In this document: piece after piece, positions 7,444-15,576 of the stretch
Layout: each line of letters begins with the position of its first letter
Numbering within the stretch: the stretch's first letter is position 1
Made by a program: the position numbers and the translations under genes
Assembly (NCBI RefSeq): GCF_010500245.1
Contig: NZ_JAAGOX010000004.1
Coordinates: 1-64,000 of the forward strand
From: Ruegeria sp. PrR005
GTDB lineage: Bacteria > Pseudomonadota > Alphaproteobacteria > Rhodobacterales > Rhodobacteraceae
Direction of reading: 5' to 3'
Length of the DNA stretch: 64,000 nucleotides
The notes under the pieces: model-generated
What the model was told of the DNA's origin: nothing
Seen by the model: only the letters and a program-made list of their open reading frames with translations
Database searches by the model: none

Positions 7444-9327
7444 ATGGATACACGCACCCTGCCCGCCCAGACGCGGATCAACGGCGTCAGTTTCAACGCC
7501 ACGCCGGGCCAGCGCCCGGTGCTGGTCGATGGCACGACGACAATCGTCGGCCTGTTCCAGAAGCGCTGCGCCGAACTGGGCAATCGCACCGCACATCGGG
7601 AAAAGGATTTCGGCATCTGGAAGACCTATTCCTGGGCCGATTACTGGCAGCATGCCAAGTGGATCGGGCTGGCCCTGCGCAAGCTAGGCCTGCAACGGGG
7701 CGGGGTCGTCTCGATCCTGAGCGAGGACCGCAAGGAATGGGCCTATTTCGACATGGGCATTCAGGCGGTCGGCGGCATCGCTTCGGGCGTCTACACGACC
7801 GATTCGGCCAACCAGTTGAAGTATTTGGTCAATGACAGCGACAGCCGGTTCCTGATCGTCGAGAACGAAGAGCAGCTAGACAAGTTCATGCAGATCGAGG
7901 GCGAGGTTCCCGGCCTCTTGAACGTGATCATCCTGGAGGACGAGGGTCTGCATGATCTGGATCATCCGCGCTGTCTGATGATCGACCGGCTCTACGAGAT
8001 CGGCCGCCAGGCAGAGCGGGACGAACCTGACGCGTTCGAGGCAGAAATCGCACTGGCACGGCCCGAGGATGTCGCGCTGCTCATCTATACGTCGGGCACC
8101 ACCGGCATGCCCAAGGGCGCGATGCTGACCCATGAGAACATCATGGCGGCCATCGAGGCTGGCGCGCACAGGTTGCCGACCCTGCCCGAAGACGAGCAGC
8201 TCTGTTTCTTGCCGCTCTGCCATATCCTGGAGCGGGACGTGTCGATCTATTTCCCGCTGGCGTCGAAAAGCACGGTGAACTTTGCCGAGAGCCCGGAAAC
8301 GGTGTTTGCCAACCTGCAAGAGGTCTCGCCCGCCACCTTCACGGCGGTGCCGCGGGTCTGGGAGAAGATCTATTCCCAGGTGCTGATCATGGCGCAGGAG
8401 GCCACGCCCGCCGGGCGCGCCGCCTTTGGCATGGCCTTGAAGGCGGGGATGAAGCGCGCCGAATACCTGATTGAAAACAAACCGGTTCCTGCCGGTGTGG
8501 CCGCGAATTTCTGGTTCTGGGACCGGTTGGTTCTGCGCAATCTGCGGCGGATGCTGGGCATGGACAAGATGCGCCGGGGCGGCACCGGGGCGGCACCGAT
8601 CTCGCCCGCGCTGCTGAAATGGTACTGGTCCATTGGCGTGCCGCTGGTCGAAGGTTACGGCATGACCGAGACCGCCGGGATCGCCACCATCAACACGCCC
8701 GAGGAAAACCGCATCGGCACCATCGGCAAGGTGGTTCCGGGTATCGAGGTGCGCATTGCCGACGGAGGCGAGATCCAGGTCAAGGGGCTCAACACCTTCA
8801 AGGGTTATTGGCGCAATAACGAAAAGACCGCCGAGACCTATACCGCCGATGGCTGGCTGCGCACCGGAGACATCGGCAGGGTCGATGCCGAGGGCTATGT
8901 CACCATCACCGGGCGCCTCAAGGACATCATCATCACCGCAGGCGGCAAGAACATCACCCCCGCCGAGATCGAAAGCCGACTGAAGTTCAGCCACTATATC
9001 TCGGACGCGGTGATCATCGGCGACAAGCGCAAGTACCTGACCTGCCTGATCATGATCGACCAGGAGAATGTCGAGAAATTCGCGCAGGACCGCAAGGTGC
9101 CGTTTTCGAACTTCGCCTCGCTCTGCGCGGCGCAGGAGGTCAAGGACCTGATCGCCGCCGAGGTGGCGGCGGTCAACAAGGAGTTCGCCCGTGTCGAGCA
9201 GATCAAGGATTTCCGCCTGATCGACGTGCTGCTGACGGCGGAGGACGAGGAACTGACCGCAACGATGAAGCTGAAACGCAGTTTCGTCGAAAAGAAACAC
9301 GCACATCTCATCGAAGATATGTACTAA
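7444..9327 (+). CDS. AMP-forming acyl-CoA synthetase (long-chain fatty-acid-CoA ligase family)
   Basis: The 627-residue adenylate-forming enzyme activates a carboxylic acid with ATP and CoA. The AMP-binding P-loop YTSGTTGMPKGAM is at about residues 213-226, followed by EGYGMTETAG (A5), the hinge GWLRTGDIGRVD (A7) and the GRLKDIIITAGGKNI region (A8). Its length and the ILERDVSIYFPL segment resemble the bacterial FadD15/LC-FACS branch. The start at 7444 is preferred over an in-frame ATG at 7417, because GGAGAGG sits eight bases upstream and 7417 would overlap livF. Its place between the ABC ATPase and the binding-protein gene suggests that the imported acid is trapped as a CoA thioester. The true substrate cannot be read from the sequence. 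Confidence 0.88.
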   Translation: MDTRTLPAQTRINGVSFNATPGQRPVLVDGTTTIVGLFQKRCAELGNRTAHREKDFGIWKTYSWADYWQHAKWIGLALRKLGLQRGGVVSILSEDRKEWAYFDMGIQAVGGIASGVYTTDSANQLKYLVNDSDSRFLIVENEEQLDKFMQIEGEVPGLLNVIILEDEGLHDLDHPRCLMIDRLYEIGRQAERDEPDAFEAEIALARPEDVALLIYTSGTTGMPKGAMLTHENIMAAIEAGAHRLPTLPEDEQLCFLPLCHILERDVSIYFPLASKSTVNFAESPETVFANLQEVSPATFTAVPRVWEKIYSQVLIMAQEATPAGRAAFGMALKAGMKRAEYLIENKPVPAGVAANFWFWDRLVLRNLRRMLGMDKMRRGGTGAAPISPALLKWYWSIGVPLVEGYGMTETAGIATINTPEENRIGTIGKVVPGIEVRIADGGEIQVKGLNTFKGYWRNNEKTAETYTADGWLRTGDIGRVDAEGYVTITGRLKDIIITAGGKNITPAEIESRLKFSHYISDAVIIGDKRKYLTCLIMIDQENVEKFAQDRKVPFSNFASLCAAQEVKDLIAAEVAAVNKEFARVEQIKDFRLIDVLLTAEDEELTATMKLKRSFVEKKHAHLIEDMY

Positions 9328-9359
9328 TGATAAATGGGTTATCCATAGGGAGGAGAACT

Positions 9360-10520
9360 ATGAAAACACTCATCAAACGTCTGGTCGCCGCATCGGCGCT
9401 GACGGCGGCGGCGACACTGGCCAACGCCCAGGCCCAGGGTGTGACCGACGATGAAATCGTCATCGGCGCGGTCAACGACCTGAGCGGCATCTTTGCCGCC
9501 GTGGGCGTGCCCGCGACCAAGGGCGCCAACGTCTATTTCGACAAGGTCAACGCCGCAGGCGGCGTGCACGGGCGCAAGATCCGCTATGTGGTCGAAGACC
9601 ACGGCTATCAGATGCCGCGCGCGATGCAGGGCTTCAACAAGCTGCTGAACCGCGACAAGGTGTTTGCGATGATGCAGAACCTTGGCACGCCGATGAACCT
9701 GGCCGGGTTCAAGCTGATTGATCCGATGGGCATTCCGAACATCGCCCCGCTGTCAGCGGCGCGTCAGATGATCCAGGATCCGATGCACAACAAGTTCACC
9801 TCGTTCTCGAGCTATTACGACCAGAGCCGGGTGGGCGTGAAATATCTGGCCAGCACCTTTGGGGCCAAGAACGTCTGCACCATGTATCTGCCAACCGATT
9901 TCGGCAAGGAGATCCTGGATGGCACCAAGGCCGGGGTCGAGGAAGCGGGGCTGACCTTTGCCGCCGAGACCACGCACAAGCCGGATGAGACCGATTTTGT
10001 CGGCTCGCTGAGCAAGCTCAAGGAATCGGGCTGCGAAATCGTGACCATCGCGCTGGGCGTGCGCCAGGCGATCACCATCGTCGGCACCGCCAAGAAGATG
10101 GGCCTCACGGACATGAAATTCATGGGCACCTCGGCCAGCTTCCTGACCGTGGTGGCGCAGGTTCCGGGCGGCGTGACCGAGGGCTTCTATGCCGCGGCCA
10201 GCTGGCAAGACCTGTATGCGCGGGCCGAAGAGCCCGTCGTCAAGGCGTTCATCGAGGAATACAAGGCCGCAACCGGCGAGGATCCGCAGGGATTTGCGAT
10301 GCTGGGCTATGCCGCGGCGCAACAGATGGTGATGGCGCTTGAGGCCGCAGGCCGCGACCTGACGCAGGAAAGCTTCATCGCGGCGATGGAAACGCTGGAC
10401 TATCAGGATGACCTGGTCGGCAACCATATCAACTATGGCCCGGACGATCATCAGGGCGCGGACTCGGTCTATGTGCTGCTGGTCGAGAATGGCGGCTGGA
10501 AGAAAGTTCACGAGGAATAA
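9360..10520 (+). CDS. ABC transporter periplasmic substrate-binding protein (LivK/HAAT type)
   Basis: The 386-residue binding protein has a Sec signal peptide (KRLVAASALTAAATLANAQA) cleaved near residue 24 and a type I periplasmic fold, Peripla_BP_6 family. Recognisable elements are DEIVIGAVNDLSGIFAAVG, KVNAAGGVHGRKI and the late GYAAAQQMVMALE. It starts at ATG 9360 behind AGGGAGGAG. It delivers the ligand to LivHMGF. It is the last gene before a stem-loop and is often the most highly expressed member of such operons. The length agrees with family members that bind larger or aromatic acids, but specificity is not assignable. Confidence 0.92.
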   Translation: MKTLIKRLVAASALTAAATLANAQAQGVTDDEIVIGAVNDLSGIFAAVGVPATKGANVYFDKVNAAGGVHGRKIRYVVEDHGYQMPRAMQGFNKLLNRDKVFAMMQNLGTPMNLAGFKLIDPMGIPNIAPLSAARQMIQDPMHNKFTSFSSYYDQSRVGVKYLASTFGAKNVCTMYLPTDFGKEILDGTKAGVEEAGLTFAAETTHKPDETDFVGSLSKLKESGCEIVTIALGVRQAITIVGTAKKMGLTDMKFMGTSASFLTVVAQVPGGVTEGFYAAASWQDLYARAEEPVVKAFIEEYKAATGEDPQGFAMLGYAAAQQMVMALEAAGRDLTQESFIAAMETLDYQDDLVGNHINYGPDDHQGADSVYVLLVENGGWKKVHEE

Positions 10521-10530
10521 TCCTCGGTCT

Positions 10531-10560
10531 GGGCGTCCGTGGCAAACGGGCGCCCTCTTT
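10531..10560 (+). terminator. Terminator-like hairpin after the binding-protein gene
   Basis: GGGCGTCCGT and ACGGGCGCCC form a 10-base-pair stem (one T-G pair) with loop GGCAA, followed by TCTTTG. It lies 10 bases after the stop codon at 10520 and 31 bases before the molybdopterin oxidoreductase. The short T run means it could be a partial terminator or attenuator. Confidence 0.6.
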
Positions 10561-10591
10561 GTGTCCGCCGTACCCGACAGGAGATACCCCG

Positions 10592-12682
10592 ATGGCTGAG
10601 CCGATGGTCCAGTACCGCAGCTGCAACATCTGCGAGGCGATGTGCGGCCTGATCGTGACCCATGACGGGAGCGATGTTCTGTCGATCCGGCCGGACCCGG
10701 ACGACCCGCTGTCGCGCGGTCACATCTGCCCCAAGGCGGTGGCCTTGCAGGATTTCCGCACCGATCCCGACCGGGTGACGAAACCCCTGCTGAAACGCGG
10801 CACCGATTTCGAGGAAATCAGCTGGGACGAAGCGTACGACCATGCCGCCGAGCGTATCCGCGCGGTGCAGGCCACGCACGGACAGGATGCAGTCGCCGTC
10901 TATCTGGGCAATCCCAACGCGCATAAGTTCGGCAACATGCTGAACCTGCCGACGCTGATCAAGGCAATCGGAACCGGCAACCGTTTCAGCTCGGCCACAG
11001 CCGACCAGATCCCGCATCACGTGGCGTCGATCCATATGCTGGGTCATCCGATGTTGATGCCGATCCCCGATATCGACCGCACCGATTTCCTGCTGATCAT
11101 CGGCGGCAATCCGGTGATCTCGAACGGGTCGATGATGACCGCGCCGGGATATGGCCGTCGCATGGACGCGATCCGCGCGCGCGGCGGAAGGGTGGTGGTG
11201 ATCGACCCGCGCCGGACCGAGACCGCCGAGCGCGCCGGTGAGCATCATTTCATCCGCCCCGAGACCGACGCCTGGCTGATCCTGTCGATGATCCATGTGA
11301 TCCTGGTGGACGGCCCTGCCCGGCTGGGTCACCTGGCGCCGCTGGTCGACGGGTTGCAGGCGCTGACAGACGCGGTCGAGCCCTTCACACCCGAAGCCAC
11401 CGCAGCGGCAACCGGCATCGAGGCCGAGACCATCCGCAGGCTGGCGCGCGACTTCGCCGCAGCACCCCGCGCCGTCTGCTACGCCCGCATGGGCGCCTCG
11501 ACGCAAAGCTTTGGTACGCTGTGCCAATGGGCTGCCAATGCGCTCAACATCGTGACCGCCAATTTCGATGCCGAGGGTGGCGCCATGTTCACCACGCCGG
11601 CGCTCGACTATGTCGGGCTGACCTCGCGCAAGGGCAAGGCACGGACCTATCCCGAGCGCCGCTCGCGGGTCTCGGGACAGCCGCTTTATAACGGCGAATT
11701 TCCGGTATCGACACTGGCCGAAGAAATCGAGACACCCGGTTCGGGCCAGATCCGCGCGCTGGTGACGGTGGCCGGCAACCCGGTTCTGACCGCGCCCAAC
11801 GGACGGCGCATCGAACGGGCGCTGACGGGGCTCGATTTCATGATGTCGCTCGACATTCATGTGAACGACACCACCCGGCATGCCGACCTGATCCTGCCCG
11901 GGACCGTGGCGCTGGAGGAACCCATGTATGACATGGTGTTCCACACCTTTGCGGTGCGCAACACGGTGGGCTTTGCCCCGGCACTTTTTGCGCCGCCGCA
12001 CGGCAACCCTTCCGAATGGGAGGTGATCACGCGGCTCGCCGCCCGGCTGACCGGCGCCAACCATATCGGCCCCGCGCCCGAGCAGGTGCTGGGCATGCTG
12101 CTGCCCGAGGGGTTTCATGGCGACAAGGTCACGCTTGACGGGCTGCGTTCCCGGGGCCGCCCCATGGACCTCGGCCCGCTGGTGGCCAATCTGAGCGACC
12201 GGCTGGAAACTCCGGACGGGCGGCTGAACCTCGCGCCAGGCGCCTTTCTCGACGACCTGCCGCGCCTTTTGGCCCTGGCCGACCACCGGGATACATCCCG
12301 TCCCTTTGCCCTGATCGGGCGCAGGCAGGTGCGCAGCCACAACAGCTGGACCCAGAACAGCCCGCGCCTGGTCAAGGGCCGCAACCGCTGCACGGTCGAG
12401 GTCAATCCCGAGGATGCCGCCCGCCTGGGTCTTTCCGACGGGGCGGATGTGGTGGTGACGAGCGCCACCGGATCGGTCACCCTGCCGGTCGAGATCACCC
12501 CGGCAATGGCGCCGGGCGTGGTCTCCATTCCCCAGGGCTGGGGCCAGAAAAACGGCCGTCTCAGCGCCGCCACGCAAACCGCCACCGTCTCGATCAACGA
12601 CCTGACCGATGACAGCCGCACCGACCCGCTCAGCGGCAATGCCGCCTTCAACGGCCTGCCCGTGGCCCTGCATCCGGTCTGA
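10592..12682 (+). CDS. Molybdopterin-dependent oxidoreductase (DMSO reductase family)
   Basis: The 696-residue catalytic subunit has Cys11-X2-Cys14-X3-Cys18-X27-Cys46 at its start, the ligand pattern for one [4Fe-4S] cluster. A bis-MGD molybdopterin domain follows (QDAVAVYLGNPNAHKFGNM, GGNPVISNGSM, IDPRRTETA) and then the C-terminal MoCo-binding barrel (RRQVRSHNSWTQNSPRLV). There is no twin-arginine signal, so it should be cytoplasmic. No iron-sulfur or membrane partner gene is adjacent, so it resembles the orphan formate-dehydrogenase/thiosulfate-reductase-like subunits of unknown substrate found in many Proteobacteria. The start at 10592 follows GGAGA. A role linked to the upstream uptake cluster is possible but not shown. 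Confidence 0.88.
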   Translation: MAEPMVQYRSCNICEAMCGLIVTHDGSDVLSIRPDPDDPLSRGHICPKAVALQDFRTDPDRVTKPLLKRGTDFEEISWDEAYDHAAERIRAVQATHGQDAVAVYLGNPNAHKFGNMLNLPTLIKAIGTGNRFSSATADQIPHHVASIHMLGHPMLMPIPDIDRTDFLLIIGGNPVISNGSMMTAPGYGRRMDAIRARGGRVVVIDPRRTETAERAGEHHFIRPETDAWLILSMIHVILVDGPARLGHLAPLVDGLQALTDAVEPFTPEATAAATGIEAETIRRLARDFAAAPRAVCYARMGASTQSFGTLCQWAANALNIVTANFDAEGGAMFTTPALDYVGLTSRKGKARTYPERRSRVSGQPLYNGEFPVSTLAEEIETPGSGQIRALVTVAGNPVLTAPNGRRIERALTGLDFMMSLDIHVNDTTRHADLILPGTVALEEPMYDMVFHTFAVRNTVGFAPALFAPPHGNPSEWEVITRLAARLTGANHIGPAPEQVLGMLLPEGFHGDKVTLDGLRSRGRPMDLGPLVANLSDRLETPDGRLNLAPGAFLDDLPRLLALADHRDTSRPFALIGRRQVRSHNSWTQNSPRLVKGRNRCTVEVNPEDAARLGLSDGADVVVTSATGSVTLPVEITPAMAPGVVSIPQGWGQKNGRLSAATQTATVSINDLTDDSRTDPLSGNAAFNGLPVALHPV

Positions 12683-12705
12683 GACCGCCATAGCGCTTCT
12701 TTCTG

Positions 12706-12801
12706 GTTTGAAATACTCCGGGGGAGTCGCGCACCCGCGCGACGGGGGCAGCGCCCCCAGCGCCGCGCAGAGCGCGGCGCCCGGCCCAACGGCTGGGGGC
12801 G
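12706..12801. repeat. Palindromic GC-rich intergenic repeat, copy 1
   Basis: AAATACTCCGGGGGAGTCGCGC (12711-12732) is followed by a hairpin GGGGGC-AGC-GCCCCC. A larger inverted repeat CGCCCCCAGC (12752-12761) / GCTGGGGGCG (12792-12801) encloses a third hairpin, GCCGCGC-AGA-GCGCGGC. The left half recurs at 47686-47738. It lies between convergent genes and ends in GTTTTCG, so it may also work as a bidirectional terminator. Confidence 0.75.
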
Positions 12802-12853
12802 TTTTCGTCAGAAAACGATCTCAGCGGGCGGGAGTGCCCTGTCTCTCGGGTGG

Positions 12854-13756
12854 TCAGGTCCCGTCGCTGCGCGCCGGACTGTGGTCGCGTTTTGACGAGG
12901 CATAGCGTTCAGACGTCTTGTAATAGTCGTCGAACCCGATCCGCTGGCGCAATTCGGCGAAATCCATCAACCCGGTCCGCGTTTCTCCCCGCATCTGCCG
13001 CAGGCAGGTGACCATCGCCTGCATCGCAACCGCCATCAGCGACAGCGGATAGGCGGCGATGGAATAGCCGATGTCGTGCAGCGCCGCATTGGGCAGGTCC
13101 GGGGTTTCCCCGCCTTCGACGATATTGGCCATCTTGGGCCCGGGCAGATTGGCGCAAACCTGCCGCATCTCGGTCTCGTTGCGCGGCGCCTCGACAAACA
13201 GGATGTCGGCGCCCAGTTGGGCAAAGCGTTCGGCACGGGCGATGGCCTCGGCCAGCCCGTGTTCATGCCGTGCATCTGTGCGGGCAAGGATCAGGATATC
13301 GCCGCCCGCGGCACGCAGTTCCTCGCGCGCATCCACCGCAGCACGGATGCGGTCGAATGCCTCATCCCGCCCGACCACCGCCTTGCCGGGCGTATGACCG
13401 CAGCGTTTGGGCGCCAGCTGATCCTCGATCATGACCGAGGCACAGCCCGCGCGGGCAAACCCGGTCACCGTGCGGCGCACGTTCATCGCATTACCATAGC
13501 CGGTGTCGCCATCGCCGATCAGCGGAATATTGACCGCCTCGGTGATGTTGCGGGCCTGATCGACCACCTCGCCATAGCTCATCAACCCCAGGTCGGGCGC
13601 GCCGATCCGGCTGGCCGAAATCGCAAACCCCGACATGAAGGTCAGCTCATAGCCCTCCTGCGCGATCAGCCGGGCCGAGAGCGCGTCAAAACAGCAGGGC
13701 ATCACATGGCAACGGTCCTCGGCCAGGAGAGAGCGGAGTTTTTGCGCTTGTATCAT
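12854..13756 (-). CDS. Isocitrate lyase/PEP mutase family C-C lyase
   Basis: The 300-residue TIM-barrel enzyme belongs to the ICL/PEPM superfamily. FMSGFAISASRIGAPD (about 40-55) and GDGDTGYGNAMNV (81-93) carry the metal-binding Asp residues. Lys117-Arg-Cys119-Gly-His121 is the active-site loop with a catalytic Cys. A Cys in this loop marks the lyases (isocitrate, methylisocitrate, dimethylmalate, oxaloacetate-type) and argues against phosphonate mutases, which carry a different loop. It starts five bases after the dctM stop and is the last gene of the TRAP operon, so it probably cleaves the imported hydroxy-diacid or a close product. The exact substrate is unknown. Confidence 0.87.
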   Translation of the reverse strand: MIQAQKLRSLLAEDRCHVMPCCFDALSARLIAQEGYELTFMSGFAISASRIGAPDLGLMSYGEVVDQARNITEAVNIPLIGDGDTGYGNAMNVRRTVTGFARAGCASVMIEDQLAPKRCGHTPGKAVVGRDEAFDRIRAAVDAREELRAAGGDILILARTDARHEHGLAEAIARAERFAQLGADILFVEAPRNETEMRQVCANLPGPKMANIVEGGETPDLPNAALHDIGYSIAAYPLSLMAVAMQAMVTCLRQMRGETRTGLMDFAELRQRIGFDDYYKTSERYASSKRDHSPARSDGT

Positions 13757-13760
13757 CGGG

Positions 13761-15035
13761 TTACCACTTGAAAGGGATGTAAAGGGCGAGATCGGGCCAA
13801 AGGTAGAGCAGCACCACCGTCAGCAGCATCAGGAGCAGGAAGGGCCAGACGCCACGCGCCACCTCGCCCAGCGAGACCCGCGCTACGGCCTGGATCACAT
13901 AGAGGTTCAGCCCCACCGGCGGCGTGATCAGGGCGCATTCGACCATGATCACCATGAAGATGCCGAACCAGATCGGGTCGAACCCCAGCGCCATCGCCGC
14001 CGGCAGCAGCACCGGCGTCATGATCAGGATCATCGACAGCGCCTCGAACACCAGCCCCATCAGGAGGAGAACGACAGAGACCAGCAGGATGAACACCACC
14101 GGCCCGTCGATATGGGCAGCGATAAAGGCCGAGATGTCCTGAGGAATGCGGTAGAGGGCGATGGCCTTGCCGAAGATCTTGGCCCCGGCGATGATCAGCA
14201 GGATCGCGGTGGTGGTGACCGCACTGTCGCGCACGGCCTCCCACAGCTTGGCCCAGGTCAGGGTCCGGAGACCCAGCCCGGTGATGACCAGCGCGGCGGC
14301 AAAGCCGACGGCCGCTGCCTCGGTCGGGGTAAAGGCGCCGGAATAGAGGCCCAGCACGATCAGCAGCGCCAGCGCCAGCGATGGCAGCGCGCGAAAGGTG
14401 GCGGCCATGCGCTCGGGCCCGCTGGCCTTGGGCATGGGCGTATAGCTGGAGGTGAAGCGCGCATGGATCATCGCAAAGACGATGAACAGCCCCACCAGCA
14501 GGATGCCGGGGCCGATCCCGGCCAGGAACAGGGCGATGACCGATTCCTCGGCCACAAAGCCAAAGACGATCATCGGGATCGACGGCGGGATCAGGATGCC
14601 CAGGGTGCCACCGGCGGCCAGGAGGCCATAGACGAAACGGCGGTCATAGCCGCGACCAACCATTTCGGGGATGGCAACCGTGCCGATGGTGGCGGCCGTC
14701 GCCACCGAAGAACCGGAGATCGCGGCGAAGAGGCCGCAGCTGAGGATCGTGGCCACCGCCAGCCCACCGGGCCAATGCCCGACCCAGGCCTGCACTGCGG
14801 CAAAGAGATCGCGCCCGACGCCGCCCTTGAGCAGGATGTTCGACATCAGCAGGAAGAGCGGCACGGCGAGCAGAATGAACCCGTCGAGCGTGGAGAGCAC
14901 CGCCTGTGGCGCCATCAGGGGCGAGAACCCGCCCAGGATCAGCATGCCAAGGCCAAGTCCACCCAGGGCAAAGGCAACGGGCACGCCGATCAGCAGCACC
15001 GCGAAGAGACAGACAAGGATCAGGACGATGGTCAT
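13761..15035 (-). CDS. TRAP transporter large permease subunit (DctM family)
   Basis: The 424-residue membrane protein has about 12-13 hydrophobic segments. DctM signatures are ISGSSVATAATIGTVAIPEM (near residue 135), GGTLGILIPPSIPMIVFG and the C-terminal CALITPPVGLNLYVIQ. It is the Na+-coupled permease of the tripartite transporter. It starts at 15035 and overlaps the dctQ stop by four bases (ATGA). Gene order on the minus strand is dctP, dctQ, dctM, lyase. Confidence 0.94.
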   Translation of the reverse strand: MTIVLILVCLFAVLLIGVPVAFALGGLGLGMLILGGFSPLMAPQAVLSTLDGFILLAVPLFLLMSNILLKGGVGRDLFAAVQAWVGHWPGGLAVATILSCGLFAAISGSSVATAATIGTVAIPEMVGRGYDRRFVYGLLAAGGTLGILIPPSIPMIVFGFVAEESVIALFLAGIGPGILLVGLFIVFAMIHARFTSSYTPMPKASGPERMAATFRALPSLALALLIVLGLYSGAFTPTEAAAVGFAAALVITGLGLRTLTWAKLWEAVRDSAVTTTAILLIIAGAKIFGKAIALYRIPQDISAFIAAHIDGPVVFILLVSVVLLLMGLVFEALSMILIMTPVLLPAAMALGFDPIWFGIFMVIMVECALITPPVGLNLYVIQAVARVSLGEVARGVWPFLLLMLLTVVLLYLWPDLALYIPFKW

Positions 15036-15529
15036 TCGTGGCTGCTTCCCAATGAGGCGATGTCGCCGTGGCGCAGGCTGGCCAGTTCGACCAGCGCCTG
15101 TACTGTCAACAGGGCGAACCCGACCGGAACCGAAAGCTCGGCCACCCAACTCGGCAAGTCGAGCAGCGAGCCGGTGGTGCGGCCGCGCACGAAACTGTCA
15201 TGGAAGATGTCCCAGCCCCAGATGGTGACGATGACCGAGAACACGATCACCGCCAGCAACGACAGCACCACGCAAAGCCTTTGCGCGGCCGGCGGCAACA
15301 GGTCGGTGACCGCGTTCACCGTTATATGGCGGCGCATGTTCAGCACCCAGGCCATCGCCAGCAGGCAGCCCCAGATCAGGCAGAGCTGGCTGAGCTCTGC
15401 CGCCCAGATCGTTGGTTTCACGAAGAAATAGCGCGCGACGACCTCATAGGTCAACATCGCGCCGGTGGCCGCCAGCAGGCAAGCGCCAAAGACGCCCGCC
15501 CAGCGGGAGATGGTGGTAACCAGCATCAT
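15032..15529 (-). CDS. TRAP transporter small permease subunit (DctQ family)
   Basis: The 165-residue protein has four predicted membrane helices, as expected for DctQ: WAGVFGACLLAATGAML, AELSQLCLIWGCLLAMAWVLN, LCVVLSLLAVIVFSVIV and a final VPVGFALLTVQALVEL. The stretch AELSQLCLIWGCLLAMAW-RRHITVNAV is the usual conserved core. It lies 47 bases after dctP and is translationally coupled to dctM. Confidence 0.92.
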   Translation of the reverse strand: MMLVTTISRWAGVFGACLLAATGAMLTYEVVARYFFVKPTIWAAELSQLCLIWGCLLAMAWVLNMRRHITVNAVTDLLPPAAQRLCVVLSLLAVIVFSVIVTIWGWDIFHDSFVRGRTTGSLLDLPSWVAELSVPVGFALLTVQALVELASLRHGDIASLGSSHE

Positions 15530-15576
15530 GGCAAATCCCTTGGGCGGCTGTCGCCAGCCGCCCGGTATGGTCAGGT

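Noticed and set aside
12854-13756. Phosphonate biosynthesis or breakdown (PEP mutase) reading of the lyase gene
   Set aside because: The KRCGH loop with catalytic Cys fits C-C lyases of the superfamily, and no phosphonate genes are nearby.
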